From NCBI RefSeq assembly GCF_029893355.1, contig NZ_JARZAI010000019.1, positions 107,678 through 171,677 of the forward strand: a stretch of 64,000 bases of DNA, given 5' to 3'. Within the stretch, counting starts at the first letter, position 1. Each line of letters starts with the position of its first letter. Origin of the DNA: Kitasatospora sp. MAA4. Lineage in GTDB: Bacteria; Actinomycetota; Actinomycetes; Streptomycetales; Streptomycetaceae. This document shows positions 15,057 through 23,826 of the stretch, in pieces. The notes beneath the pieces were generated by a model that had not been told where the DNA came from, did no database searches, and saw nothing but the letters and a program-made list of their open reading frames with translations. A program made the position numbers and the translations under genes.

Positions 15057-16802
15057 TCAGCCAAGAGCCCGTCGGCCAACTGCCGCGCCCGGGGCCGGCC
15101 GGAGTGGGCGGCGGCTCAGGTCGATCAGCGGCTGAAGCGTCGCATCGGGCGCCTCATCGGGTGACGGGGTCGGGCTCGGGGTGAGCGTCGAGAGGGCGGT
15201 GGGCTCGCCGGCCGGTCCGGCGGAGCCGGCCCGGGACAGGCCCAGCAGGACCCTGATCTCGGTCAGCAGCGGGACGTCGTACGGCAGTTGCCAGGGGTCG
15301 ACCTGGTCGGGCCGGCTCGGGTAGCCGCCGTCCGGCGCCCGGTGGCCGACCAGGTGGTCCAGTGCGCGCCGCAGGGCGGGGTGGGTGGCGCGGTCGGCGT
15401 GTACGGCGGGGGAGAGGCCGAGCGCGATCGCCCCGCCGGCGGTGCTGACCGGATCACTGGGATCCTCGGGTCGGCGGCCCCAACCGCCGTCCTGGGCTTG
15501 CGTTTCGGCGAGCCAGTCGACGGCCCGCAGCCTGGCGGCAGCGGCGAGCGTGGCCGTTGCGTCGGCCGCGGCATCGGCCGTGGCATTGGCCGTCGCGGCG
15601 GACTCGGGGGCGAGGGCGAGTACGGCGTGCAGGACGGCCTCGGTGGCGCTGCCGTTGCGGCTGCGCCCGAAGGAGCCGTCCGCCTGCTGGCGGGCGAGGA
15701 CGAAGCGCCGCGCCTGCGCGATGGTCCGCTGGTGGGCGGGGTCGGGGGCGAGCGCGGTGACGGCGGCCGCGGTGGTGGCGAGTTCGGACGGTGTGCCGCG
15801 GGTGGTGGCGGGGAAGCCGCCGTCCGGGTTGCGCCGGGCGATCAGGTGCTCCTCGGCGGCGGTGATCGTCCCGCGGTGGCGGCCGGGCGCGACGCTGCGC
15901 AGGAACTCGATGCAGCGTGCGGTGGTCTCCACGTCGCTCTGGGCCATGCCCGGGTGGTGGCCGAAGCCGCCGTCCGGGTTCTGCTGGGCGGCCAACGCGT
16001 CGGCCAGTACACCCGGTTGCGGACCTGGCCAGCGGGCAGCGAGCAGCGCGAGGCCGCCTGCGGCGGCGGCGAGGACGTCCGTGCCGGTGATGAACGGCAG
16101 TCCGCCGTCGGGTCGTTGGGCGGCGGCGAGGTCGGGCAGGGCGCGTCGTACGGCCGGGCGGTAGGCGGGGTTGCGGCGCAGCGCGAGCAGGCCGAGCAGC
16201 CGGGCCAGCTGGTTGCCCTCCGCGGCCGGGCCCGGTCGGCAGGCCGGTGCGAGGGCGGCCCAGTCCTGCCCGGTGACCGCGCGCGGGGTGCCGGAGCTGT
16301 GGGCGGCCAGCACCCGGACCGCCGTCAGCTCCGCCGTCCGCCCCGGCAGCGGCGCTACGCGCGGGTCCAGCCCGCCGAACTCGGCCGCTCCGATCCGCGG
16401 CAGGTCGCCGACGCCGAGTTCGGCCAGCACGGTCCGGAGCATCAGGGACTCCGGTCCGGCCCCGAGCACCGGCCCGAACCCGGGCGGGGCGCCGCCGCCC
16501 GGCGCGCTCCCGCCCAGCACGGCCCGGGCGATCGCGCGTTGCGCGAGGTCCGACGGGTGCGCGGTCCGCACGAAGTGCCGCAGGCGCTCGGCCGCCGCGG
16601 GCTCGGCCTGTTCCAGGGTCAGCAGGTGCAGCGCCAGCGCGGACTCCAGCAGCCGGCTCTCGCAGGGCGCCGCGAGCAGCCCGTCGGCGCCCATCCGGGC
16701 GGCGATCCGCTGGGCCAGCAGGTCGCGGCAGCACAGCACCCCGGCGTCGGCGGGCAGCCCGCGCCGGGCGCCGGGCACGGGCAGCAGCGCCGGACGGGTC
16801 AT
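15057..16802 (-). CDS. Squalene-hopene cyclase/prenyltransferase-repeat protein
   Basis: A 581-residue alpha-helical-repeat protein. At least five QW-like repeats are visible: PDGGLPFITG, PDGGFGHHPG, PDGGFPATTRG, ADGSFGRSRNG, QDGGWGRRPED and PDGGYPSRPD, each with a preceding amphipathic helix. This is the alpha6-alpha6 barrel of class II terpene cyclases and prenyltransferase beta-subunits. Where class II cyclases carry the proton-donating DxDD, the best match is SDVETTARC, so the central acid is replaced and canonical protonation is doubtful. No prenyl synthase or terpene-pathway gene is adjacent. The C-terminal Thr/Pro/Ser tail is duplicated downstream at 14871-14940. The ATG at 16802 has only a weak GGGTGGG box. 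Confidence 0.7.
   Translation of the reverse strand: MTRPALLPVPGARRGLPADAGVLCCRDLLAQRIAARMGADGLLAAPCESRLLESALALHLLTLEQAEPAAAERLRHFVRTAHPSDLAQRAIARAVLGGSAPGGGAPPGFGPVLGAGPESLMLRTVLAELGVGDLPRIGAAEFGGLDPRVAPLPGRTAELTAVRVLAAHSSGTPRAVTGQDWAALAPACRPGPAAEGNQLARLLGLLALRRNPAYRPAVRRALPDLAAAQRPDGGLPFITGTDVLAAAAGGLALLAARWPGPQPGVLADALAAQQNPDGGFGHHPGMAQSDVETTARCIEFLRSVAPGRHRGTITAAEEHLIARRNPDGGFPATTRGTPSELATTAAAVTALAPDPAHQRTIAQARRFVLARQQADGSFGRSRNGSATEAVLHAVLALAPESAATANATADAAADATATLAAAARLRAVDWLAETQAQDGGWGRRPEDPSDPVSTAGGAIALGLSPAVHADRATHPALRRALDHLVGHRAPDGGYPSRPDQVDPWQLPYDVPLLTEIRVLLGLSRAGSAGPAGEPTALSTLTPSPTPSPDEAPDATLQPLIDLSRRPLRPAPGAAVGRRALG
15154..15223. repeat. 70-bp direct repeat, right copy (inside the cyclase-like gene)
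   Basis: Partner of 14871-14940, 283 bp away in direct orientation, with five mismatches. It encodes the Pro/Thr/Ser-rich tail of the cyclase-like protein. Confidence 0.85.
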
Positions 16803-17037
16803 CGGGCCCACCCGCTCGGGGCGACTCCGCCCGGGGCCCCTCCGCTCGTGGCCTCTGCGGGGCGCCTCGCCCGGCGCGGACCGGGCCGGATGCCGTGCTC
16901 CTGCGCCATCCCCTCGGCCACCCGCTCCCGTCGCTCCGTGCGCGCACCGCCGCGCATGACATCGCGGAGCGTAGCGCATCGGGAACTCTGCGTGAAACCG
17001 GGTGCGGGGGGCCCGCCACGGGCCTGCGCCGCGTCGC

Positions 17038-18513
17038 TCAGGCAGCTCGTCGGGTGCTTGTGCTGGTGCGGGCGCGGGTCGGCAGGGTCGTCCCCAGCGC
17101 CAGGACGGCGAAGGCCAGCAGCGTCAGGACCGCCGTACGGGCGCCCGCGTCCCCCGGGACCAGGTGCAGGGCGAGCGTGACCGCCGCGACACCGATCGCG
17201 GTGCCCAGGCCGCGGGTCATGTTGACCATGCCGCCGCCGGTCCCGGCCGAGGTGGTCGGGATGGCCTTCATCACCAGGGCGTTGTTGGCCGGGACGAAGG
17301 TGCCCAGCGCCAGCCCGAGCAGCGCGAGCGGGTAGGGCAGCACGGCGGCCTGCTGCGGCACCAGCGCGAGCAGCGCCAGCGCCGCCACGCAGCCCGCTGC
17401 GCCGGCCCGGCAGCGCAGGGTGTCGCCCCAGCCGCGCGGCAGCACGCGCTCGGCACAGGTCGCGGCGACGGCGAAGCCGACCGGGAGCGCCGTCAGCACC
17501 AGGCCGACGGCCAGCGCCGAACTCCCGTGCCGGGTGAGCGCGGCCGGGACCAGCACGAGCGGGCCGAACAGCACCAGGTAGCCGCAGAGCCCGGCCACCA
17601 GGCCGGGGCCGATCCGGCCGGTGCGCAGCAGTCGCAGGTCGACCAGCGGGTGCGCGCTGCGGGTCTGGCGGCGGGCGAACGCCCAGCCGGCGCCGACGGA
17701 GAGGACGGCCAGCGCCGCCGCGGTCCAGCCGGGCAGGCCGAGCCCGGAGGCGACGGAGAGCGCGAGCAGCGCGCAGGTGGTGGCCGCGGCGAGCAGCGCT
17801 ACGCCGATCGTGTCGATCCGGGTCGAGCGCACGCAGTCGCGGGTGCGGGGCAGCAGATAGTGGCCGGCGACCAGGGCGACGATGCCGATCGGCACGTTCA
17901 CTCCGAAGACCCAGCGCCAGCCGAGGGTGGCCACCAGCGCTCCGCCGACGGTCGGACCGAGCGCCAGCCCGACGGCCTGGCCGGCGGCCTGGATCCCGAG
18001 CGCCGCGCGCATCCTGCCCGGCGGGGCGCTGGTGGTGACCAGCGCGACGCTGTTGGCCTGCATCATCGCCGCGCCGAGGGCCTGGACGACCCGGAAGACG
18101 ACCAGCAGCGTCAGGCTGGGCGCCAGCCCGCAGGCGGCGGAGGCCGCGGTGAACACGGCGAAGCCGTAGAGGTACATCAGCTTGCGGCCGTGCACGTCGG
18201 AGAGCCGCCCGACCGGCACCAGCAGGGCGACCAGGGTCAGCAGGTAGGCCAGCGAGACCCACTCGACGCCGGCCGGTGTGGAGTGGAACTCGGTGCGCAG
18301 CGGCCGGTAGGTCAGCGTGACGATGCTGGCGTCCAGTTGGCCCATGAAGGCGCCGAAGCAGACGGTGGCCACCGCCAGCCGCCAGGCCAGTGGGTGCTCC
18401 CGGATCAGGTCGGGGCGCGGCCGCTCGGTGGTCAGCAGGGTACGCATGCGGGGCGCGGCCGCGACGGCGCCGGTGGGGGTGCCAAAGGCACCGGAGGTGC
18501 TGCGTCGGTTCAC
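17038..18513 (-). CDS. MFS drug-efflux transporter, DHA2-like
   Basis: A 491-residue major facilitator protein with about 14 predicted membrane segments. Signatures include FMGQLDASIVTLTYRPL in TM1, GRLSDVHGRKLMYLYGF (motif A between TM2 and TM3), RVVQALGAAMMQANSVAL and the motif C-like GPTVGGAL in TM5. These match EmrB/QacA-type proton-coupled exporters. Translation appears to start at GTG 18513 with no Shine-Dalgarno sequence, so the mRNA may be leaderless; a downstream ATG before MRTLLTTERPR is an alternative. A long inverted-repeat operator lies immediately upstream. No regulator gene is adjacent; its repressor must be elsewhere. Confidence 0.88.
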   Translation of the reverse strand: MNRRSTSGAFGTPTGAVAAAPRMRTLLTTERPRPDLIREHPLAWRLAVATVCFGAFMGQLDASIVTLTYRPLRTEFHSTPAGVEWVSLAYLLTLVALLVPVGRLSDVHGRKLMYLYGFAVFTAASAACGLAPSLTLLVVFRVVQALGAAMMQANSVALVTTSAPPGRMRAALGIQAAGQAVGLALGPTVGGALVATLGWRWVFGVNVPIGIVALVAGHYLLPRTRDCVRSTRIDTIGVALLAAATTCALLALSVASGLGLPGWTAAALAVLSVGAGWAFARRQTRSAHPLVDLRLLRTGRIGPGLVAGLCGYLVLFGPLVLVPAALTRHGSSALAVGLVLTALPVGFAVAATCAERVLPRGWGDTLRCRAGAAGCVAALALLALVPQQAAVLPYPLALLGLALGTFVPANNALVMKAIPTTSAGTGGGMVNMTRGLGTAIGVAAVTLALHLVPGDAGARTAVLTLLAFAVLALGTTLPTRARTSTSTRRAA

Positions 18514-18520
18514 ATGCTGA

Positions 18521-18561
18521 GATTACATCGCACTTCGACATATTCGTACGGCGATGTAATC
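18521..18561 (-). promoter_or_regulatory. 11-bp perfect inverted repeat, operator of the MFS gene
   Basis: GATTACATCGC (18521-18531) and GCGATGTAATC (18551-18561) are exact reverse complements separated by 19 bp of A/T-rich sequence. The nearer arm ends eight bases before the GTG start of the MFS transporter. Arm-to-arm distance is 30 bp, about three helical turns, suiting a dimer of dimers or two cooperative sites on one DNA face. A TetR- or MarR-like repressor is likely; none is encoded next door. Confidence 0.7.
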
Positions 18562-18626
18562 GCTGGCAGATTAGTTCTGCAAGAAAGAAATCATGCCGGA
18601 ACGCGAGCCGCCGCCGTCAGCTTGCG

Positions 18627-19265
18627 TCAGCCCCGCGCCGCCCGCGACTCGAAAACCGCCGACAGAGCTCCCCGCAGATCCTCGACGCCGCGGAAGTGCA
18701 CCGCGCCCATGCCCACCTCGCGCGCCGCGAGGACGTTGTCGAGGCTGTCGTCGACGAACAGGCAGCGCTCCACCGCGACGCCGACCCGTTCGGCGGCGAT
18801 CCGATAGATCCGCGGATCGGGCTTCGCGACGCCGGCGCGGGCGGTGTTCACCACGACGTCCGCCAGGGCGGCCAGGCCCTGCCGGTCGAGATCCTGCTCC
18901 AGTCGGGTGGTCGCGTTGGAGAGCAGCGCAAGGGTGGTGGTGCGGCGGGCGCGGGTGAGCAGGTCCACCACCTCCTGGTCGACCCGCGGCTGCATCGCGG
19001 ACCAGGCCGCGACGGCTGCGCCGGCGCGATCGGCGGACCCGCAGCTCGCGGTGAGGTCCGCGACCACGGCGGCCCGCCACTGATCGTCGGTGACCGCGCC
19101 GGTGATCGCCGGTTGCAGCCGGTGGGGCGCGAAGGCCGCCCCCAGGACCGCCCCCGCCGCGAACCCGTGGTCGCGCTCGACCTCGTCCATGGCCGGCCAG
19201 TGCCGCAGCACCCCGTCGAGGTCGCAGAGCACCGCGTCGTACTTGCGGGAACGGTCGGACACCAC
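18627..19265 (-). CDS. HAD-superfamily hydrolase
   Basis: A 212-residue haloacid dehalogenase-like hydrolase. Motif I is VLCDLDGVL with nucleophile Asp and acid/base Asp two residues on; motif II is LALLSNATT; the motif III Lys is in GVAKPDPRIY; motif IV is CLFVDDSLDNV. The cap is a small helical C1 insert. Family members are small-molecule phosphatases or phosphoglycolate/dehalogenase-type enzymes; the substrate cannot be told from sequence. GTG 19265 (or 19262) follows a GGGAG box. It diverges from the GH9 cellulase gene. Confidence 0.9.
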   Translation of the reverse strand: MVSDRSRKYDAVLCDLDGVLRHWPAMDEVERDHGFAAGAVLGAAFAPHRLQPAITGAVTDDQWRAAVVADLTASCGSADRAGAAVAAWSAMQPRVDQEVVDLLTRARRTTTLALLSNATTRLEQDLDRQGLAALADVVVNTARAGVAKPDPRIYRIAAERVGVAVERCLFVDDSLDNVLAAREVGMGAVHFRGVEDLRGALSAVFESRAARG

Positions 19266-19298
19266 TCACTCTCCCAGTTGTCCGCCGTGCGGCGGCTC

Positions 19299-19327
19299 TT
19301 GACGGTCGAGGGTGTCGTCAGTACGGT
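19299..19327 (+). promoter_or_regulatory. Candidate HrdB-type promoter of the GH9 gene
   Basis: TTGACG (19299-19304) and TACGGT (19322-19327) are separated by exactly 17 bp, a good match to the principal-sigma -35/-10 pattern. The following leader (19336-19359) is A/T-rich with GTTAACTAAC, a kind of sequence often seen before secreted glycoside hydrolase genes in streptomycetes. No TGGGAGCGCTCCCA-type CebR site is present. Confidence 0.6.
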
Positions 19328-19372
19328 CCCGGGTCAAGTAAGGAAAGTTAACTAACAGTTGAGGAGCCCGGC

Positions 19373-21325
19373 ATGGACCGACGACACCTCCATCGCCCCA
19401 CCGCGCTGACGGCGCTCGCCGTCGGCGGCGGCCTCGTGCTCGCGGTCCTCCCGTACGCGGCGGTGCCGGCCCACGCCGCGACCACCGCTCAACTCCGCAC
19501 CGACCAGGTGGGATACGCGACGGGCGAGAGCAAGATCGGCTACCTGATGGCCTCCGGGGCGCTCTCGGGGGAGACCTACAAGGTGGTGAACGCGGCGGGC
19601 GCCACGGTCGCGAGCGGAACGGTGGGCAGCGCCAGTCGCGGATCCTGGAACTCGGCGTACCCGGACGTCTATCCCATCGACTTCTCGGGCGTCACGGCCA
19701 CGGGGAGCTACCACCTGGTCGTCGGCGGGCCGGTCACGGCGAGCTCGGACACCTTCCGGATCGAGAGCGCGGCCGCGCTCTACGGCACGCTGGTCTCCGA
19801 CGGCGTCAACTTCTACCAGAACCAGCGCGACGGTTCGAACGTCATCGCCGGGGCACTGAACCGCCGGCCCTCGCACCTGAACGACGCCGCCGCGAGCGTC
19901 TACCAGACGCCGAGCTTCCAGTCCGGCGGCAACGGCGACATCATCAACGGCTCCTCGCTGACGAAGATCGGCGGACCGGTGGACGTCAGCGGCGGCTGGT
20001 TCGACGCCGGCGACTACCTCAAGTTCACCTTCACCACCTCCTACGCCGACGACCTGCTCTACGCCTCCGCCCGGGCGCTCGGCGGCGCGGCCCCCGCCGC
20101 CCTCTCCGCCGAGGCCCGGTACGGCAGCAGCTGGCTGAACAAGATGTGGAACCCGTCCACCAAGACGCTCTACCTCCAGGTCGGGATCGGCAGCGGCAAC
20201 GCCAGTGGCAGCTTCCTCGGCGACCACGACCTGTGGCGGCTGCCGCAGGCCGACGACTCCGACACCGCGAGCGCCGACCGGTACGCCGCCGCGCACCGCC
20301 CGGTCTTCGAGGCCGCGGCGCCCGGCACCAAGATCGCCCCCGACCTGGTGGGCCGGGTCGCCGCCTCCTTCGCGCTCGCCGCGCAGGCCGAGGCCGCGAC
20401 CGACCCGGCCGGCGCCGCCGCCGAACTGGCCGACGCCACCTCGCTCTACGCGATGGCGAACACCAGTCCGTCGGCCACCCTGGAGTCCGCGGCGCCCGCC
20501 GCGTACTACCCGGAGAGCATCTGGCACGACGCGATGGAACTGGGCGCCACCGAGATCGCCCTCGCCCAGCAGGCCCTCGGCGAGCCCGCCGCCACCTACA
20601 CCCCCTACCTCACCCAGGCCGCCACCTGGGCCGCCGACTACCTCAAGAGCGACGCAGGCAAGGACACCCTCAACCTCTACGACGTCAGCGCCCTCGCACA
20701 CGCCGACCTGGTCACCGCGCTCGCCAAGGCCGCCAACACGTCCGGACTCGCGGTCACCAGCGCCGAGTTGGTCGCCGACCTCAAGGCCCAGGTCGCCTCG
20801 GCCGCCAAGGTAGCGGCCTCGGACGTCTTCCGCGAGGGCGGCAACTACGCCTCCTTCGACGTGGATTCGCACACCTTCGGCTTCATCTCCACCGAGGCGC
20901 TCTACCAGAAGGCCAGCGGCGACACCCAGTTCGCCGCCTTCGCCTCCCAGCAGCGCAACTGGCTGATGGGAGGCAATGCCTGGGGGACGAGCTTCATGGT
21001 GGGCGCCGGGACGACCTTCCCCGACTGCATGGGCTCCCAACTCCCCAACCTCTCCGGCTCGCTCAACGGCGCCGCACCCGTGGACACCGGAGCAGTGGTC
21101 AACGGCCCCAACGGCACAGGCAACTTCAGCGGCGGCCTGGGCAGTCTGCAGGGCGGCATGAAGAAGTGCGAGAGGGACGCGTTCACGGCCTTCACCGGTC
21201 ACGGCGCCGAGTACGTCGACGACGTCCGCTCCTGGCAGAGCAGCGAGCCCGCGCTCGACATGACCGGCAGCGCGATCCTCGCGGGCGCCGTGCAGGCCTC
21301 ACTCGGCGACACCGCACGGCGGTGA
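19373..21325 (+). CDS. Secreted glycoside hydrolase family 9 endoglucanase
   Basis: A 650-residue exported enzyme. A signal peptide ending near AVPAHAA is followed by an Ig-like CelD_N module (TTAQLRTDQVGYATGESKIG) and the GH9 (alpha/alpha)6 barrel. Catalytic features: the Asp pair in GGWFDAGDYLKF near residue 205, and the acid Glu in QSSEPALDMTGS near 620. GH9 enzymes cleave beta-1,4-glucan outside the cell. There is no carbohydrate-binding module at either end. GAGGAG precedes the ATG. It ends four bases before the convergent stop of the orphan gene at 21330. Confidence 0.9.
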   Translation: MDRRHLHRPTALTALAVGGGLVLAVLPYAAVPAHAATTAQLRTDQVGYATGESKIGYLMASGALSGETYKVVNAAGATVASGTVGSASRGSWNSAYPDVYPIDFSGVTATGSYHLVVGGPVTASSDTFRIESAAALYGTLVSDGVNFYQNQRDGSNVIAGALNRRPSHLNDAAASVYQTPSFQSGGNGDIINGSSLTKIGGPVDVSGGWFDAGDYLKFTFTTSYADDLLYASARALGGAAPAALSAEARYGSSWLNKMWNPSTKTLYLQVGIGSGNASGSFLGDHDLWRLPQADDSDTASADRYAAAHRPVFEAAAPGTKIAPDLVGRVAASFALAAQAEAATDPAGAAAELADATSLYAMANTSPSATLESAAPAAYYPESIWHDAMELGATEIALAQQALGEPAATYTPYLTQAATWAADYLKSDAGKDTLNLYDVSALAHADLVTALAKAANTSGLAVTSAELVADLKAQVASAAKVAASDVFREGGNYASFDVDSHTFGFISTEALYQKASGDTQFAAFASQQRNWLMGGNAWGTSFMVGAGTTFPDCMGSQLPNLSGSLNGAAPVDTGAVVNGPNGTGNFSGGLGSLQGGMKKCERDAFTAFTGHGAEYVDDVRSWQSSEPALDMTGSAILAGAVQASLGDTARR

Positions 21326-21329
21326 GTTC

Positions 21330-23534
21330 TCATGCAGGCTCGGTCATGCCTTCCATCAGGACGCGCAACTTGCGCAGTTCGACCTCGCTCCCCAACATTC
21401 CGTAGGCCGCCTCGTCCGTCTGATGCCGGCTGAGAGCGAAGCGGACGGACTGCTGGTGTGCCCGCTCTCCCACCTGGGTCAGCAGCGCCCGAATCGCCGC
21501 CGTCTCTGCGGCCAGTCGGGTGATGTGGTCCTGCAGTGCGTCGGCCCATCGTTCGGCGACCGGACGTTCTGCGGTCGGTCGCCGCGCTGCGCTGAGCGGA
21601 GGCTCGGACTCACCGGTGGCCGGGGCTTCCCGGGCAGCCTCGGTGGGCACGGGTGCCCGGTCCGCCGGTGTCCAGAGCGTCGGATGGGTCTCAGCGGGGC
21701 CGGGGGAGTCCGCTGAGGTGGCACGTGTGGCGGGAGCCGGGGGCTTGCGAGGCCGGGTGCCGGATTCCTTCGGGAACTCGCGATTGAACCAGGCGCGGTT
21801 CATCGGTTCCAGCAGCGGGACTCCCGCGGGGCTCACCTTGCGCGGCCTGCGGTCGCCCTCGTCCATGGCGGCCGCCAACTCCCGCATCACCCCGACGGCC
21901 ATGCGCCGGTTGTTCCGCATGGCGTTCAGGTTGTTCTTGACGGTACGTCGGACTCGGTCGGCCCTGGTTCCGTCGTCGTCCGTCTTCTGGCCGGTCAGTG
22001 AGCCCCGGTCGGCATCGATGATGTCGAAGGCGGCGAGCCAGTGGGCCGCGCGATAGGCGATCAGCTCCTCGAAAGCCTCGCCATCGATGTCCGCTGCCGC
22101 GAGCAGGTCCGGGAGGCGGCGCCTGGAGAGGGTGATGCCGTCCCGGATCTCACTGAGCTGGAAGACCTCGGCGATCCTCGGGTTCCATGGGTGGGGATAG
22201 CTCTCCGACGTCAGGGCCGACCAGGCGCGCGCACGTCGATTGACCTCCGGCGCGCTCAACTGGGAGGGCGGGGACTCGCTCAGTGACCTTCTGATGAGAT
22301 GGCGCTTTCGCGGGTCGGTCGGGAAGAACTCCCCGAGCAGGAGCATCGAGCGCAGGTCGCGCAGCTCCGAGACGGAGGCATCCTCGGGCACCCCAGGAAG
22401 CTCCGTGATCGGGGCTGCTCCTGACAGTACCTCAGCAACCCTTTCGTTCAGGGCCGATTCCGCGGCATATGTTCCCAGGACGCTTCGTCCGAGTGCCCGG
22501 CCGCGGTCGTTCGGTGTGAATTCGAGGGGTGGATGGACATGGTCTCGCCGGTTGCTCATCTGCGCGATCCGGTAGAGGCGGCGCGGCGTCGGACTGCCGA
22601 CCACCAGATGGGCCTCCACCACCGCGACCTTGGCGGCCCGGAAACCGGGCGTGGTCAGCCTGGAATCCCACGGGTCCGGCTGTGAGACGTGTTCCTCGTA
22701 CTGCTTGTTCAGAAGACCCGAAAGTCGTGGGAGCCAGTTGTTCGGGTCGAATACGACCTCCTCGCCGTCCCCTCCCAGCTTGGCGACCGGCATCCCGGTC
22801 AGGACCTGCGCGGATGTCACGCCGTAGATTTCCTGCCGCTGCTTGGTGCGATTGTTTCCGCGGACCGCCATCCAGGCCCAGTGCTCGGCAGGATGAAGCG
22901 GGCGGCCCTGGGCGTCCTCCAGCGGAGCATCATCGAGCAGGATATGTTGCGCCAGATAGAGACCCGGTTCCTGCTGGCCGTTCAGGACGAGGTCCTCACG
23001 AAGATCGTAAGGTCGCATGCCGTCCCTGGTGGAGAGCTCCTCGGCCGCTTTCACGGTGTTGGCGACAAGCCATTCCCGGCTCTCGACGGAGCTCTCCAGT
23101 GCGGCGAAATCCTTCTCCTGGCCAGCTTTTCCGATGCGGCTGTACGGTCGGATTCGCGCCAGAGAACGCTGTTCCATCCGCAGGGCGGAAGGGTCGGCTG
23201 CGGAGTGCCAGGAAGAACTGATCCGTTCGTTGTGCTCCCAGACAATGCCCCCGACGCCGTGCATGCGGACGACAGCGACAACCATCTCTCCGGCATCCGT
23301 GGAAATGCGGCGCAGAATATCCCTGCGGAGCCTGCGGACGTTGTTCCCGTCCGGGCCGCTGAGCGTCTCTGCCGAATCCACAAGGAATGGCGCGATGTTC
23401 TCCAGAGCCCCTCGGGGGAGATTGACTTCTGGCGTGGCCAGGGCCGCGTCGATCCACTCTCGCTGCTGATCGAGTGGGTCCGGAGAGCGAAAGGGGCCCT
23501 CAGGGCTAGCTGTGATCACTGCCTCGCCTCGCAT
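21330..23534 (-). CDS. Large protein of unknown function, lower G+C (orphan)
   Basis: A 734-residue protein I do not recognise. It has no signal peptide or membrane segment. Visible features: an N-terminal half with VVAVVRMHGVGG, a conserved-looking AWMAVRGNNRTKQRQEIYG stretch (about residue 228) faintly reminiscent of the basic GxxR motif of ParB/sulfiredoxin-like domains, a helical middle, a Pro/Thr/Glu-rich linker (about 600-680) and a C-terminal coiled-coil-like segment (ITRLAAETAAIRALLTQVGE). Codon third positions are less G/C-rich than those of the neighbours, pointing to recent acquisition. AGGA lies five bases before ATG 23534. Function is unknown; a DNA-related role is only a guess. 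Confidence 0.75.
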   Translation of the reverse strand: MRGEAVITASPEGPFRSPDPLDQQREWIDAALATPEVNLPRGALENIAPFLVDSAETLSGPDGNNVRRLRRDILRRISTDAGEMVVAVVRMHGVGGIVWEHNERISSSWHSAADPSALRMEQRSLARIRPYSRIGKAGQEKDFAALESSVESREWLVANTVKAAEELSTRDGMRPYDLREDLVLNGQQEPGLYLAQHILLDDAPLEDAQGRPLHPAEHWAWMAVRGNNRTKQRQEIYGVTSAQVLTGMPVAKLGGDGEEVVFDPNNWLPRLSGLLNKQYEEHVSQPDPWDSRLTTPGFRAAKVAVVEAHLVVGSPTPRRLYRIAQMSNRRDHVHPPLEFTPNDRGRALGRSVLGTYAAESALNERVAEVLSGAAPITELPGVPEDASVSELRDLRSMLLLGEFFPTDPRKRHLIRRSLSESPPSQLSAPEVNRRARAWSALTSESYPHPWNPRIAEVFQLSEIRDGITLSRRRLPDLLAAADIDGEAFEELIAYRAAHWLAAFDIIDADRGSLTGQKTDDDGTRADRVRRTVKNNLNAMRNNRRMAVGVMRELAAAMDEGDRRPRKVSPAGVPLLEPMNRAWFNREFPKESGTRPRKPPAPATRATSADSPGPAETHPTLWTPADRAPVPTEAAREAPATGESEPPLSAARRPTAERPVAERWADALQDHITRLAAETAAIRALLTQVGERAHQQSVRFALSRHQTDEAAYGMLGSEVELRKLRVLMEGMTEPA

Positions 23535-23733
23535 ATCGTCCTGTCATACGTGATGACTTTCATCTCCAATGAATGGGGAACCAGTGCGGCCGCGTTGGAA
23601 TCCTCAGCAGCCGTCGACTCGGCCATCCCCTGGAGAGCATCATGGAGAAGGCGGCGGACGATGGGAAGGTGTGCGGCATCAGCGTTCGCTTTATCGCATT
23701 GAATGACATATTCGGGTCATCTGATGCAGGGAT

Positions 23734-23746
23734 CTGATCGGATCAG
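23734..23746. promoter_or_regulatory. Palindrome in the promoter region of the orphan gene
   Basis: CTGATCGGATCAG is a 13-bp palindrome around a central G, and a further CTGATC lies eight bases to the right (23754). It sits in a 292-bp, relatively A/T-rich gap (23535-23826) that otherwise holds no convincing gene, about 200 bp upstream of the 734-residue ORF. It could be an operator for a regulator that came with this gene. Confidence 0.35.
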
Positions 23747-23826
23747 GTCGAATCTGATCGTCGAGGGTCGACGCATGCGGCGACCCTTCGATTCGTCTTT
23801 CAAGTCGCCGCTGCCGGTGCCAGAAC

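Noticed and set aside
23516..23626. 36-residue minus-strand ORF overlapping the start of the 734-residue orphan gene
   Set aside because: It could couple translation, but AGGGG abuts its ATG with no proper spacing and there is no family or conservation evidence.
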